Shown here piece by piece: positions 39,474 to 52,246 of a DNA stretch of 64,000 nucleotides. Numbering within the stretch: position 1 is the first letter of the stretch; each line of letters begins with the position of its first letter. This DNA is from Bradyrhizobium sp. CCBAU 53351 (GTDB taxonomy: Bacteria > Pseudomonadota > Alphaproteobacteria > Rhizobiales > Xanthobacteraceae). Where the stretch lies: NCBI RefSeq assembly GCF_015291745.1, contig NZ_CP030059.1, positions 372,001 to 436,000 on the forward strand. Direction: 5' to 3'. Under the pieces are notes generated by a model that worked only from the letters and a program-made list of their open reading frames with translations, had not been told where the DNA came from and made no database searches. Made by a program: the position numbers and the translations under genes.

Positions 39474-40358
39474 ATGTCCATCCTGATCGACAAGAACACC
39501 AAGGTCATCTGCCAGGGCTTCACCGGCAAGAACGGCACCTTCCACTCGGAGGCCGCGATTGCCTATGGGACCAAGATGGTCGGCGGCACCTCGCCCGGCA
39601 AAGGCGGCTCGACGCATCTGGGCCTGCCGGTGTTCGACACCGTGCGCGATGCGCGTGAGAAGACCGGCGCCGACGCGTCGGTGATCTACGTGCCGCCGCC
39701 GGGCGCGGCGGACGCGATCTGCGAAGCCATCGACGCCGAGATCCCGCTGATCGTCTGCATCACCGAAGGCATTCCCGTCATCGACATGGTGCGGGTCAAG
39801 CGCTCGCTGGTCGGCTCCAAGTCGCGCCTGATCGGGCCGAACTGCCCGGGTGTCATGACCGCCGGCGAGTGCAAGATCGGCATCATGCCCGCCAACATCT
39901 TCAAGACCGGCTCGGTCGGCATCGTCTCCCGTTCGGGCACGCTGACCTATGAAGCCGTGTTCCAGACCTCCCAGGAAGGCCTCGGCCAGACCACCGCGGT
40001 CGGCATCGGCGGCGACCCGGTCAAGGGAACCGAGTTCATCGATGTCCTCGAAATGCTCCTGGCCGACCCCAAGACCGAATCGATCATCATGATCGGCGAG
40101 ATCGGCGGTTCCGCCGAGGAGGACGCCGCCCAGTTCCTCAAGGACGAGGCCAAGCGCGGCCGCAAGAAGCCGATGGTCGGCTTCATCGCCGGCGTCACGG
40201 CCCCTCCCGGCCGCCGCATGGGCCATGCCGGCGCGATCATTTCGGGCGGCAAGGGCGACGCCGGTTCCAAGACCGAAGCGATGAAATCGGCAGGGATTAC
40301 AGTGTCCCCGTCGCCCGCACGCCTCGGCCACACGCTTGCCGAAAAGTTGAAAGGCTAA
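39474..40358 (+). CDS. sucD: succinyl-CoA synthetase (ADP-forming) alpha subunit
   Basis: Alpha subunit with the CoA site and the phosphohistidine. The 294-residue sequence starts [24 protein letters not shown], with the phosphorylated His251 in [13 protein letters not shown], and [20 protein letters not shown]. It acts with sucC upstream. Standard length. Confidence 0.98.
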   Translation: MSILIDKNTKVICQGFTGKNGTFHSEAAIAYGTKMVGGTSPGKGGSTHLGLPVFDTVRDAREKTGADASVIYVPPPGAADAICEAIDAEIPLIVCITEGIPVIDMVRVKRSLVGSKSRLIGPNCPGVMTAGECKIGIMPANIFKTGSVGIVSRSGTLTYEAVFQTSQEGLGQTTAVGIGGDPVKGTEFIDVLEMLLADPKTESIIMIGEIGGSAEEDAAQFLKDEAKRGRKKPMVGFIAGVTAPPGRRMGHAGAIISGGKGDAGSKTEAMKSAGITVSPSPARLGHTLAEKLKG

Positions 40359-40495
40359 TTCACTTCTTCGTACTTTTCCGGGCGAAGTTTCGCAGCAAAT
40401 AGGGTAAAGGGTGCCTGTCGCGCCGAGCCTCTGCCGGGGAGCTCGGTGCCAGCGCCGTTTGTTATGCGCGAACCGAAATCGCCAGGAACTCAAGT

Positions 40496-43468
<2,973 letters not shown>

Positions 43469-43486
43469 ACTTTTTGAACTGCGTCA

Positions 43487-43523
43487 TGCCCCGCCTCGTG
43501 CGCAACGCGCTCGAGGCGGGGCA
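43487..43523. repeat. 37-bp palindrome in the sucA-sucB gap
   Basis: TGCCCCGCCTCG and CGAGGCGGGGCA, a perfect 12-bp stem with a 13-base loop, 18 bp after the sucA stop. No T-run follows; may stabilise or limit the transcript. Confidence 0.8.
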
Positions 43524-43630
43524 CCCGGTACGCCGTGACTGCAACGTCGCGGCTTGCTGGTTGGCTTGCTTTTCGCGGGCCATTGACGACCGACCTATGA
43601 CCGCATTGGCGATCCCTTAAGGAAAAGACC

Positions 43631-44866
43631 ATGACTGAAATTCGTGTGCCGACGCTCGGCGAATCCGTCACCGAGGCCACCATCGGCCGCTGGTTCAAGA
43701 AGGCCGGCGATCCCGTCGCTGTCGACGAGCCCTTGGTGGAGCTCGAGACCGACAAGGTCACCATCGAAGTCCCCGCGCCCTCCGCCGGCACGCTGAGCGA
43801 GATCATCGCCGCTGATGGCGCGACCGTTGCGGTCGGCGCGCTGCTCGGCCAGATCACCGATGGTGCCGGTGCTGCGAAGCCTGCTGCCGCGCCCGCCAAG
43901 CCTGCCGCGGCTGCGGCCCCCGCCGCTGCTGCACCGGCTCCGGCCGCGAAGGCCGCGCCGGCCGATGCGCCGCTCGCTCCGTCAGTGCGCAAGCTCTCGG
44001 CCGAGAGCGGTGTCGACGCTTCCACCGTTCCGGGCTCCGGCAAGGACGGCCGCGTCACCAAGGGCGACATGCTGGCTGCGATCGAGCGCGCCGCCTCCGC
44101 GCCGACGCCGGTCAACCAGCCCGCTGCCGCCGTGCAGGTTCGTGCGCCGTCGCCGGCCGACGACGCCGCCCGCGAAGAGCGCGTCAAGATGACCCGGCTG
44201 CGCCAGACCATCGCGCGCCGCCTCAAGGACGTGCAGAACACCGCGGCCATGCTCACGACCTTCAACGAGGTCGACATGACCAACGTGATGGCGCTGCGCG
44301 CGCACTACAAGGATGCGTTCGAGAAGAAGCATGGCTCCAAGCTCGGCTTCATGGGCTTCTTCACCAAGGCCGTCGTGCAGGCGCTGAAGGACATCCCGGC
44401 CGTCAACGCCGAGATCGACGGCACCGATTTGATCTACAAGAACTACTACCACATCGGCGTCGCCGTCGGCACCGACAAGGGCCTCGTCGTGCCCGTGGTG
44501 CGCGACTGCGACCACAAGTCGATCGCCGACATGGAGAAGGGCATCGCCGATTTCGGCCGCCGCGCCCGTGACGGCCAGCTCAAGATCGACGAGATGCAGG
44601 GCGGCACCTTCACCATCACCAATGGCGGCATCTACGGCTCGCTGATGTCGACCCCGATCCTGAACGCGCCGCAGTCCGGCATCCTCGGCATGCACAAGAT
44701 CCAGGAGCGTCCGATGGTCGTCGGCGGCAAGATCGAGGTCCGCCCGATGATGTATCTGGCGCTGTCCTACGATCACCGCGTCATCGACGGCAAGGAAGCC
44801 GTCACCTTCCTGGTGCGCGTCAAGGAGAGCCTGGAAGATCCGGCGCGCCTGGTGCTCGATCTCTGA
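43631..44866 (+). CDS. sucB: dihydrolipoyllysine succinyltransferase (E2 of 2-oxoglutarate dehydrogenase)
   Basis: E2 core of the complex. The 411 residues are: lipoyl domain 1-75 with the lipoylated Lys42 in ETDKVTIEV; Ala/Pro linker; peripheral-subunit-binding domain about 115-150 ([31 protein letters not shown]); a second linker; catalytic domain with [11 protein letters not shown] near the end. AAGGA precedes the ATG. It is followed by an SDR gene and lpdA. Confidence 0.97.
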   Translation: MTEIRVPTLGESVTEATIGRWFKKAGDPVAVDEPLVELETDKVTIEVPAPSAGTLSEIIAADGATVAVGALLGQITDGAGAAKPAAAPAKPAAAAAPAAAAPAPAAKAAPADAPLAPSVRKLSAESGVDASTVPGSGKDGRVTKGDMLAAIERAASAPTPVNQPAAAVQVRAPSPADDAAREERVKMTRLRQTIARRLKDVQNTAAMLTTFNEVDMTNVMALRAHYKDAFEKKHGSKLGFMGFFTKAVVQALKDIPAVNAEIDGTDLIYKNYYHIGVAVGTDKGLVVPVVRDCDHKSIADMEKGIADFGRRARDGQLKIDEMQGGTFTITNGGIYGSLMSTPILNAPQSGILGMHKIQERPMVVGGKIEVRPMMYLALSYDHRVIDGKEAVTFLVRVKESLEDPARLVLDL

Positions 44867-44930
44867 TTCCTGATGCTCTGCGAGCGCCGTCGCTACTTGC
44901 GACGGCGCGTGTCGAACCATGGAGGCGCGC

Positions 44931-45680
44931 GTGACCGATAAAGTCGTTGTCATCACCGGCGGCAGCCGCGGCATTGGGCGGGCGACTGCGCTTGCGGCGG
45001 CCGCGCGCGGCTATCGCGTCGTGGTCGGGTACGCCAGCAACAAGAAGGCCGCCGACGAGGTGGTCGCTACGATCGAGGCCAGCAACGGCAAGGCCGTTGC
45101 GGTGAAATGCGATGTCGCCGAGGAGCGCGACATCATCGACCTCTTCAAGGAGGCCGACAAGTTCGGCACGCTCGGGGCGCTCGTCAACAATGGCGGCATC
45201 GTCGGCACCAGCGGCGTGCGGGTCGACGAGATGTCGGCCGAGCGCATCCAGCGCGTGCTGGCGGTCAACGTCACCGGCTCGATCCTCTGCGCGCGCGAAG
45301 CCGTCAAGCGGATGTCGACCAGGCATGGCGGCCAGGGCGGCGTCATCGTCAATTTGTCGTCGGTCGCCGCCAAGCTCGGCGCGCCCAACACCTATGTCGA
45401 TTATGCCGCGTCCAAGGGCGCGATCGATTCCTTCACCACCGGTCTCGGCTATGAGGTCGCCGGCGAGGGCATTCGTGTCGCGGGCATTCGCCCCGGCCTG
45501 ATCGACACCGAAATCCACGCCTCCGGCGGCGAGCCCGACCGGCACCATCGCCTGGCCCATATGGTGCCGATGAAGCGCGTCGGCACCGCCGACGAGATCG
45601 CCAACGCCATCATCTGGCTGATGTCGGACGAGGCCTCCTACATCACCGCAGCCACTCTCGATGTGTCCGGCGGACGCTGA
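44931..45680 (+). CDS. SDR-family oxidoreductase inside the sucB-lpdA cluster
   Basis: A 249-residue short-chain dehydrogenase/reductase. It has ITGGSRGIGRATA cofactor motif (near 9-20), NNGG, VNLSSVAA and the catalytic YAASKGAID. The C-terminus is normal (ITAATLDVSGGR). The start is GTG 44931, with GGAGG five bases upstream; the ATG at 44919 overlaps that ribosome-binding site. Substrate unknown; NAD or NADP preference cannot be told. It lies between E2 and E3 genes, and so is likely in the operon. Confidence 0.9.
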   Translation: MTDKVVVITGGSRGIGRATALAAAARGYRVVVGYASNKKAADEVVATIEASNGKAVAVKCDVAEERDIIDLFKEADKFGTLGALVNNGGIVGTSGVRVDEMSAERIQRVLAVNVTGSILCAREAVKRMSTRHGGQGGVIVNLSSVAAKLGAPNTYVDYAASKGAIDSFTTGLGYEVAGEGIRVAGIRPGLIDTEIHASGGEPDRHHRLAHMVPMKRVGTADEIANAIIWLMSDEASYITAATLDVSGGR

Positions 45681-45737
45681 GGCGCCGCGCGGACGCTGAC
45701 GCATCCTCATCACGTTAAACTCACGGGACTTTCTCTC

Positions 45738-47138
45738 ATGGCTACCTACGATCTCGTCGTCATCGGCACCGGACCTGGCGGTTATGTCTGTGCGGTGCGC
45801 GCCAGCCAGCTCGGCATGAAAGTCGCCGTGGTCGAAAAGAACGCCACCCTCGGCGGCACCTGCCTCAATGTCGGCTGCATGCCGTCGAAGGCGCTGCTGC
45901 ACGCGTCGGAAATGTTCGAGGAAGCCGGCCACTCCTTCGCCAAGATGGGCGTCAGCGTTTCCGCGCCGAAGCTCGATCTGCCCGCGATGATGAACTTCAA
46001 GCAGCAGGGCATCGACGGCAACGTCAAGGGCGTCGAGTTCCTGATGAAGAAGAACAAGATCGACGTGCTCAAGGGCACCGGCAAGATCTTGGGCACCGGC
46101 AAGGTCGAAGTCTCCGCCGACGGCAAGTCGCAGGTGGTCGAGACCAAGAACATCGTGATCGCCACCGGCTCGGACATCGCGCGCCTCAAGGGCATCGAGA
46201 TCGACGAGAAGCGCATCGTGTCCTCGACCGGCGCGCTGTCGCTGGACAAGGTCCCCGGCAAGCTCCTGATCGTCGGCGCCGGCGTGATCGGCCTCGAGCT
46301 CGGCTCGGTGTGGCACCGTCTCGGCGCCGAAGTCGTCGTCGTCGAATTCTTGGACCGCATCCTGCCCGGCATGGACGGCGAGATCGCCAAGCAATTCCAG
46401 CGCATCCTCGAGAAGCAGGGCTTTGCGTTCAAGCTCGGCGCCAAGGTCACCGGCGTCGACACCTCCGGCAAGTCGCTGAAGGCGACGATCGAGCCGGCCG
46501 CCGGCGGCGCGGCCGAGACGCTGGACGCCGATGTCGTGCTCGTCTGCATCGGCCGCGTGCCCTACACCGAGGCGCTCGGCCTGAAGGAAGCCGGCGTCGC
46601 GCTCGACGCGCGCGGCCGCGTGCAGATCGATCCGCATTTCGCCACCAGCCTGAAGGGCGTCTATGCCATCGGCGACGTCGTCGCTGGGCCCATGCTGGCG
46701 CACAAGGCCGAGGATGAAGGCGTTGCGGTCGCCGAGATCATCGCCGGCCAGGCCGGCCACGTGAATTACGATGTGATTCCGGGCGTCGTGTATACCACGC
46801 CGGAAGTGTCCTCCGTCGGCAAGACCGAGGAGGAGCTGAAGCAGGCGGGCACCGCCTATACCGTCGGAAAGTTTCCGTTCACCGCCAACGGCCGCTCCAA
46901 GGTGAATCAGACCACTGACGGCTTCGTGAAGATTCTCGCAGATGCGAAGACCGATCGTGTGCTCGGCGTGCACATTATCGGCCGCGAGGCCGGCGAAATG
47001 ATCCACGAGGCGGCCGTTCTCATGGAGTTTGGCGGCAGCGCGGAAGATCTCGCGCGCACCTGTCACGCCCATCCGACCCGGTCGGAGGCCATCAAGGAAG
47101 CCGCGCTTGCAGTCGGCAAGCGGGCCATCCATATGTAG
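45738..47138 (+). CDS. lpdA: dihydrolipoyl dehydrogenase (E3)
   Basis: Flavoprotein E3 that reoxidises the lipoyl group of SucB. The 466-residue protein has FAD motif GTGPGGY (10-16), the redox-active [13 protein letters not shown] (Cys42, Cys47), NAD motif [11 protein letters not shown], the FAD-binding [20 protein letters not shown] and the C-terminal base pair His-Glu in [13 protein letters not shown]. It closes the sucA-sucB-E3 set of genes. Confidence 0.98.
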   Translation: MATYDLVVIGTGPGGYVCAVRASQLGMKVAVVEKNATLGGTCLNVGCMPSKALLHASEMFEEAGHSFAKMGVSVSAPKLDLPAMMNFKQQGIDGNVKGVEFLMKKNKIDVLKGTGKILGTGKVEVSADGKSQVVETKNIVIATGSDIARLKGIEIDEKRIVSSTGALSLDKVPGKLLIVGAGVIGLELGSVWHRLGAEVVVVEFLDRILPGMDGEIAKQFQRILEKQGFAFKLGAKVTGVDTSGKSLKATIEPAAGGAAETLDADVVLVCIGRVPYTEALGLKEAGVALDARGRVQIDPHFATSLKGVYAIGDVVAGPMLAHKAEDEGVAVAEIIAGQAGHVNYDVIPGVVYTTPEVSSVGKTEEELKQAGTAYTVGKFPFTANGRSKVNQTTDGFVKILADAKTDRVLGVHIIGREAGEMIHEAAVLMEFGGSAEDLARTCHAHPTRSEAIKEAALAVGKRAIHM

Positions 47139-47171
47139 CAAGCGCCCAGCGCCGAATCGGGCGGGAAACAC

Positions 47172-47702
47172 ATGTTGCGCCGCCTTCTTCAACCGGTCTG
47201 GGTCCTGCTTGCGATCATCTTCCTGATCGAAGCCTGGCTGTGGGACCATCTCGAGCCGATCGTCGCGCGCGTTGTCGCGGCGATTCCGCTGGCGCGCTTC
47301 AAGCAGTGGCTGACGGAGCGCGTCGACGCGTTGTCGCCGGCGGCGACGCTGATCATCTTCGCCGTGCCGATCATCCCCTTGTTCCCGCTCAAGCTGATCG
47401 GCCTGTGGCTGCTCACCCACGAATATTGGATGACCGGCGTATCCACGTTCCTGTTCGCAAAACTGCTCGGCGTCGGCGTCACCGCCTTCGTGTTCGACGT
47501 CACGCGCGACAAGCTGTTGGAGATGCACTGGTTCGAGCGGATCTACGATCTCGTGCTGAAGATCCGCGCCAAGGCCGCCGAGCTGGTCGATCCCATCAAG
47601 CAGCGCATCCGCGAGCTGATCGCCGGCAACGGCGAAGGCTGGTCCGCCCGTACGCTGCGTCTGATCCAGCGCTTCAGGAAGAGCGTTCACCAGGCGCGGT
47701 AG
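47172..47702 (+). CDS. conserved membrane protein, unknown function
   Basis: A 176-residue protein with two hydrophobic regions: WVLLAIIFLIEAWLWDHL (near 9-26) and LSPAATLIIFAVPIIPLFPLKLIGLWLLTHEY (about 55-86), plus FLFAKLLGVGVTAFVF (near 94-109). The C-terminal third is basic and helical. It starts 33 bp after lpdA on the same strand and may be the last gene of the operon. I recognise no named domain. Confidence 0.8.
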   Translation: MLRRLLQPVWVLLAIIFLIEAWLWDHLEPIVARVVAAIPLARFKQWLTERVDALSPAATLIIFAVPIIPLFPLKLIGLWLLTHEYWMTGVSTFLFAKLLGVGVTAFVFDVTRDKLLEMHWFERIYDLVLKIRAKAAELVDPIKQRIRELIAGNGEGWSARTLRLIQRFRKSVHQAR

Positions 47703-47722
47703 TTGCCAGCCACACGCTCGGC

Positions 47723-47827
47723 TGTCATCGCCCGGCTTGACCGGGCGATCCAGTATCCCAGAGACGTCAATGATTGAACCGAGAAGCCGCGGCGTACTGG
47801 ATGCCCCGGTCAAGCCGGGGCATGACA
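47723..47827. repeat. composite inverted-repeat element, family E
   Basis: TGTCATCGCCCGGCTTGACC...GATCCAGTA at the left and TACTGGAT...GGTCAAGCCGGGGCATGACA at the right, about 105 bp. It lies between convergent genes. Confidence 0.8.
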
Positions 47828-47866
47828 CTGTCTGTGTGGCGTCAAACGGCGCGCCACACGCACCGA

Positions 47867-48454
47867 CTAATGCAGATGCAGCAGATGCGGCCACCACAGG
47901 CCGAGCGCGGTCATGAAGAGGCCGGCGATCGTCAGGATGCCGCTGACATAGGCCAGCGCGAACATGCCGGTGATGATGGTGGCCGAGGCCAGCACGATGC
48001 CGATCTGGAAGGCGGCCGAGGCCAGCTCGAAATGGTGGTATTTCGCGGTCGCCTCGTCGCGGTCGTGCTCGGCATGCTTGGCCTTCTCGGCGAGCTGCTC
48101 GGTGCCTTCGCCGGTCTCGGGCTCGGAGCGGTAGCGCTGCGCCGTCTTGGTCCAGTCCTCGACCTGCTTCTGCACGGCGGGCTTCTGCGCCTCGTCCGCG
48201 GTGGCGAGCGTGAGCTTGCCCTGTTCGGCCGCGGTCACCACCACGGTGCGGCGGATGCTCTTGGCCTGGAAGAACGCCCAGAGGTTGGCCGCCTCGACAT
48301 TCTTGCTGATCGATTCGGTCTGGGCGCCCTTGCCGAGCGTCTCCGAGACCGCCAGGAACAGCGCCAGCACCGCGATCAGGAGCGCGATCTTCTTGTTGGA
48401 GCCGGACGCGTGTTCGGCGTGCTCGGCATGCTCCATGCTTTCGTGTGCGCTCAT
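47867..48454 (-). CDS. DUF4337 domain membrane protein
   Basis: A 195-residue membrane protein of the DUF4337 family. A His/Glu-rich N-terminus (MEHAEHAEHA) is followed by one span (KIALLIAVLALFLAVSETLG), a long charged region with NVEAANLWAFFQAKSIRRTVV, and two C-terminal spans (FQIGIVLASATIITGMFALAYVSG and TIAGLFMTALGLWW). GGAGGGG precedes the ATG at 48454. Function unknown. Confidence 0.9.
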   Translation of the reverse strand: MSAHESMEHAEHAEHASGSNKKIALLIAVLALFLAVSETLGKGAQTESISKNVEAANLWAFFQAKSIRRTVVVTAAEQGKLTLATADEAQKPAVQKQVEDWTKTAQRYRSEPETGEGTEQLAEKAKHAEHDRDEATAKYHHFELASAAFQIGIVLASATIITGMFALAYVSGILTIAGLFMTALGLWWPHLLHLH

Positions 48455-48548
48455 GATTCCCCTCCGCTTCGGTTCCGCAACGATTGACCGAACCGTGCGG
48501 CCTGCGCAAGAGGCACGCGCGTTGTGACGTCGGTGTGTCAGCAGCTCT

Positions 48549-48684
48549 CGTGTCCCGGACGCAGCGCAGCGTGCAACGCTGCGCTGCTGAGCCGAGACCC
48601 AGAAGCTACAGGCGATCACGCGGTGGGATAGGCCCCGGCTCTGCAGCGCACCGCTAAGGAGCGCTGCGCCGCGTCCGGGGCACG
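48549..48684. repeat. composite inverted-repeat element, family F, copy 1
   Basis: CGTGTCCCGGACGCAGCGCAGC...GCGTCCGGGGCACG, about 136 bp, with inner palindromes (GCAACGCTGCGC). It is next to xerC, between two minus-strand genes. Compare 52008-52133. Confidence 0.75.
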
Positions 48685-48699
48685 ATAAATCGTGAGACT

Positions 48700-49665
48700 T
48701 CAGCGCCGCGGATGGGCGCTGGCATAGACTTCCAGCAAGCGCTCGGAATCGATGCCGGTATAGACCTGGGTGGTCGAGAGCGAGGAATGGCCGAGCAATT
48801 CCTGGATGGCGCGCAAGTCGCCGCCGCGCGAGAGCAGATGCGTGGCGAAGGAATGACGGAGCGCGTGCGGCGTGGCGCTGTCGGGCAGCCCAAGCGCGCC
48901 GCGCAGCCGCTCCATCGCGAGCTGGATGATGCGCGGGCTCAAGGGACCGCCGCGCGCGCCGACGAAGATCGGCCCCTCTGCCGGCAGCGGATAGGGGCAC
49001 ATCGCAACGTACTCTTGCACCAGCTCGAGCACGTTCTGCAGCACCGGCACCATGCGGGTCTTATTGCCCTTGCCGGTGACGATCAGCACGTCGCCTTCGC
49101 CGGGCTTCGGCACCTCGCGGCGCTTCAACCCCAAGGCCTCGGAGATGCGCAGGCCCGAGCCATACAGGAGCGCCATCACGGCTGCGTCGCGCGCGAGAAT
49201 CCAGGTCTCGCGATCCTCGCCGGCGCGCTCGTCGGCATCGGCAAGACGTTTGGCGGATGCCATCGGCAGCGGCTTCGGCAAGCTCTTGGCGACTTTCGGC
49301 GCGCGGATCGCGGAGAGCGCGCCGACCTTGCCCTTGCCCTCGCGCTCCAAAAACCGTCCGAACGAGCGCAGGCCTGCCAGCGCGCGCATCAGGCTGCGGC
49401 CGGCGATGTCGTCGGCCCGGCGCATCGCCATGAAGGCGCGCACGTCGGTTGCTTCCAGCGCGGCGAAACGTTTCAGCGTGACGCGCTCGCCCCAATGGGC
49501 GCAGAGAAAATCCAGGCATTGCCGCAAATCGCGGCCATAGGCTTCCAGCGTCTTCGGCGACAGCCGTCGCTCGGCGCCGAGATGCGACAGCCAGCGCGTC
49601 ATCTCCTGCGCGATCGAGGGATCGGCGCTGGCGAACTCGATTTGGGGTGCGGCGGCTTTGCTCAT
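48700..49665 (-). CDS. xerC: tyrosine recombinase XerC
   Basis: Acts with XerD at dif to resolve chromosome dimers. The 321-residue protein has an N-terminal SAM-like core-binding domain and the catalytic residues: Arg173 in GSGLRISEAL, His267 and Arg270 in HALRHSFATHLL, His293 in LGHSS, and the nucleophile Tyr302 in TQVYTGID. The context is chromosomal housekeeping (xerC divergent from priA), not an integrase of a mobile element. Confidence 0.96.
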   Translation of the reverse strand: MSKAAAPQIEFASADPSIAQEMTRWLSHLGAERRLSPKTLEAYGRDLRQCLDFLCAHWGERVTLKRFAALEATDVRAFMAMRRADDIAGRSLMRALAGLRSFGRFLEREGKGKVGALSAIRAPKVAKSLPKPLPMASAKRLADADERAGEDRETWILARDAAVMALLYGSGLRISEALGLKRREVPKPGEGDVLIVTGKGNKTRMVPVLQNVLELVQEYVAMCPYPLPAEGPIFVGARGGPLSPRIIQLAMERLRGALGLPDSATPHALRHSFATHLLSRGGDLRAIQELLGHSSLSTTQVYTGIDSERLLEVYASAHPRR

Positions 49666-49786
49666 CGCTCTGGACGGATTGATTCCGCTCAGTATATCGC
49701 ATCACACCCGTTTACTGTTCGCTAAGGCCGCCCCAGGGCGCTAGCCTTGGCGCTCCAGGTTCCGATTCTCCCTGCAAAGACCGTTG

Positions 49787-51997
49787 ATGGACCATTCGTC
49801 GCGCAGCAACGCCGCCCCCACCAACGCGACCGGCATGGTCGACGTGCTGGTGCCGGTTGCGCTCGACCAGACCTATTCCTACAAGGTGCCGCGCGGGATG
49901 GAGCTGAAGGCGGGCGATCTCGTCGGCGTGCCGCTGGGGCCGCGCGAGGTGCTCGGCGTGGTCTGGGGAGAGAACGCCAATCCGGATCCGCGCCTGCACA
50001 ACCGCCTCAAGGAGGTCAGCGAGAAGCTCGACATCCCGCCGCTCAAGCCCGAGCTGCGGTCCGTGGTCGACTGGGTCGCCAATTACACGCTGAGCCCACG
50101 CGGCATGGTGCTGCGCATGTGCCTGCGGATGGGCGAGAATCTCGGCCCCGAGCGGGTGCGTCCCGGCGTGCGCCTCACCGGCGATCCGCCGAAGAGGCTG
50201 ACGCCGGCACGGGCGCGCTTGCTCGAGGTGCTGTCGGACCGGCTGCTGCACGGCAAGTCGGAAGCCGCCAAGGAAGCCGGCGTCTCCTCGGGCGTGATCG
50301 ACGGCCTCGTCGACGAAGGCACGCTCACGGTCGAGCCGATGCCGCCGCCTGCGCCGCCACCTAGCCCCGATCCGGAGTTCGGCAGGCCGGATTTTTCGCC
50401 GCTGCAACGGGCCGGCGTGGATGCGATGCGCGCGCTCGCGGCCAACGGCACGTTCCATGTCGCATTGCTCGACGGCGTCACCGGCTCGGGCAAGACCGAG
50501 GTCTATTTCGAGGCCGTCGCTGAAACCATCCGCCGCGGAAAACAATCGCTGATCCTGATGCCGGAGATCGCGCTCACCGGCCAGTTCCTCGATCGCTTCG
50601 CGCAGCGCTTTGGCGTGCGCCCGATCGAGTGGCACTCCGAGCTGACCCCGCGCACACGTGCGCGCAATTGGGCGGCGATCTCCTCCGGCACCGCGCCGGT
50701 CGTGGTCGGCGCGCGCTCGGCGCTGTTTCTCCCTTACGCCAATCTCGGGCTGATCGTCGTCGATGAAGAGCACGACCAGGCCTACAAGCAGGACGACGGC
50801 GTGCATTATCACGCCCGCGACATGGCGGTGGTACGCGCGCATATCGCCAGGATTCCGGTCGTGCTGGCGTCGGCGACGCCGTCGGTCGAGTCCGAGGTCA
50901 ATGCGCGCAAGAACCGCTATCAGCGCGTCGCGCTGCCTTCGCGCTTCGGCGGCCAGCACATGCCGCATATCGAGGCCATCGACATGCGCCGCGAGCCGCC
51001 CGCCCGCGGCCGCTTCATCTCGCCGCGGCTTGCCGGCGAGATCAGGACCGCGATCGAAAAGCGCGAGCAGGCGCTGCTGTTCCTCAATCGCCGCGGCTAT
51101 GCGCCGCTGACGCTGTGCCGGGCTTGCGGCCATCGCTTCGCCTGCACCATCTGCGATGCCTGGCTGGTCGATCACCGTTTCCGCCAGCGACTCGTCTGTC
51201 ACCATTGCGGCTTCTCGATGCCGCGGCCGCCGACCTGTCCGCATTGCGCGGCGGAGGAATCGCTGGTCGCGGTCGGGCCCGGCGTCGAGCGCCTGCAGGA
51301 GGAGGCGGCCGCGCTGTTCCCGCAGGCACGCACCATGGTGCTGTCGAGCGATCTCATCACCTCGATCGAGACGATGCGCTCAGAACTCGCCGAGATCGCG
51401 GAGGGTCGCGTCGACATCATCATCGGCACGCAGCTCGTCGCCAAGGGCCACAATTTTCCGCGGCTCAACCTCGTCGGCGTGGTCGATGCGGATCTCGGCC
51501 TCAGCAACGGCGATCCGCGCGCGGCGGAGCGCACCTGGCAATTGCTCAACCAGGTGATCGGCCGCGCCGGTCGCGAGCAGGGCCGCGGCGTCGGCTATTT
51601 GCAGACGCACCAGCCCGACCATCCCGTGATGAAGGCGCTGATCGCCTGCGACCGCGAGGCCTTCTACGATAGCGAGATCGACCTGCGCGAGAGGACGCTC
51701 TATCCGCCGTTCGGCCGGCTCGCGAGCCTGATCATCTCCGCCGGCGACCGCCCGAGCGCCGAAGGTCTCGGCCGCCGTCTCGTCGCGCTCGCGCCGCGCG
51801 ACGAGCGCGTCGTGGTGCTGGGACCTGCGGAAGCGCCGCTCGCCGTGATCAAGGGCCGCTACCGCTTCCGCATCCTGGTGAAATCGGCCCGCGGTTTCGA
51901 CCTGTCGGACTATTTGCGCAACTGGCTCGCGGTGTGCCCGAAGCCGACGGGCAATCAGAAGCTCGAAGTCGACGTCGATCCGCAGAGCTTTTTGTAG
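49787..51997 (+). CDS. priA: primosomal protein N' (replication restart helicase)
   Basis: Restarts stalled forks by loading DnaB. The 736-residue protein has the N-terminal 3'-DNA-binding domain (VDVLVPVALDQTYSYKVP), the helicase Walker A GVTGSGKT at 230-237, Walker B VVDEEH at 324-329, the zinc-binding cysteines from about 444 (CRACGHRFACTIC, CHHCGF, CPHC) and motif QLVAKGHNFPRLNLVGVVDADLGL. The start is ATG 49787; a TTG precedes it by one codon. It converges with rlpA and they share a terminator. Confidence 0.97.
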   Translation: MDHSSRSNAAPTNATGMVDVLVPVALDQTYSYKVPRGMELKAGDLVGVPLGPREVLGVVWGENANPDPRLHNRLKEVSEKLDIPPLKPELRSVVDWVANYTLSPRGMVLRMCLRMGENLGPERVRPGVRLTGDPPKRLTPARARLLEVLSDRLLHGKSEAAKEAGVSSGVIDGLVDEGTLTVEPMPPPAPPPSPDPEFGRPDFSPLQRAGVDAMRALAANGTFHVALLDGVTGSGKTEVYFEAVAETIRRGKQSLILMPEIALTGQFLDRFAQRFGVRPIEWHSELTPRTRARNWAAISSGTAPVVVGARSALFLPYANLGLIVVDEEHDQAYKQDDGVHYHARDMAVVRAHIARIPVVLASATPSVESEVNARKNRYQRVALPSRFGGQHMPHIEAIDMRREPPARGRFISPRLAGEIRTAIEKREQALLFLNRRGYAPLTLCRACGHRFACTICDAWLVDHRFRQRLVCHHCGFSMPRPPTCPHCAAEESLVAVGPGVERLQEEAAALFPQARTMVLSSDLITSIETMRSELAEIAEGRVDIIIGTQLVAKGHNFPRLNLVGVVDADLGLSNGDPRAAERTWQLLNQVIGRAGREQGRGVGYLQTHQPDHPVMKALIACDREAFYDSEIDLRERTLYPPFGRLASLIISAGDRPSAEGLGRRLVALAPRDERVVVLGPAEAPLAVIKGRYRFRILVKSARGFDLSDYLRNWLAVCPKPTGNQKLEVDVDPQSFL

Positions 51998-52007
51998 GAA
52001 ATGGTCT

Positions 52008-52133
52008 CGTGCCCCGGACGCAGCGCAGCGCTTCTTCAGCGGTGCACTGCAGAGCCGGGACCATGCGGAGCGGACTTCGTGGCTCCTGGGCTCTGCGCCG
52101 CAACGCTCACACGTTGCAGCTTGTCCGGGAGAC
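52008..52133. repeat. composite inverted-repeat element, family F, copy 2
   Basis: CGTGCCCCGGACGCAGCGCAGC at the left; CTTGTCCGGGAGAC at the right. Centres differ from copy 1, though CAGAGCCGGGAC recurs as GCCCCGGCTCTG. It lies after priA. Confidence 0.7.
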
Positions 52134-52152
52134 CAGCGGCAATGACAGCACG

Positions 52153-52195
52153 AAAAAAAGCCCGCGGTCCCCCAAGACCGCGGGCTTGTTTTATT
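52153..52195. terminator. bidirectional terminator between priA and rlpA
   Basis: AAGCCCGCGGTC, loop, GACCGCGGGCTT with A-run at the left and GTTTTATT at the right. A 12-bp stem, strongest for the minus-strand gene rlpA. Confidence 0.9.
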
Positions 52196-52246
52196 CGCGC
52201 AGCAAACTGATGGAAAACTGCGCGATCACTGAGGCGCTAACGCGCC

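Noticed and set aside
44820..48509. 1229-codon minus-strand open frame
   Set aside because: It runs across sucB, the SDR gene, lpdA and part of the DUF4337 gene in the wrong frame, and its sequence is low-complexity shadow.
48700..49665. Phage integrase or integron at the tyrosine recombinase
   Set aside because: Length, motifs and the neighbouring priA fit chromosomal XerC; no attachment site, tRNA or phage genes nearby.
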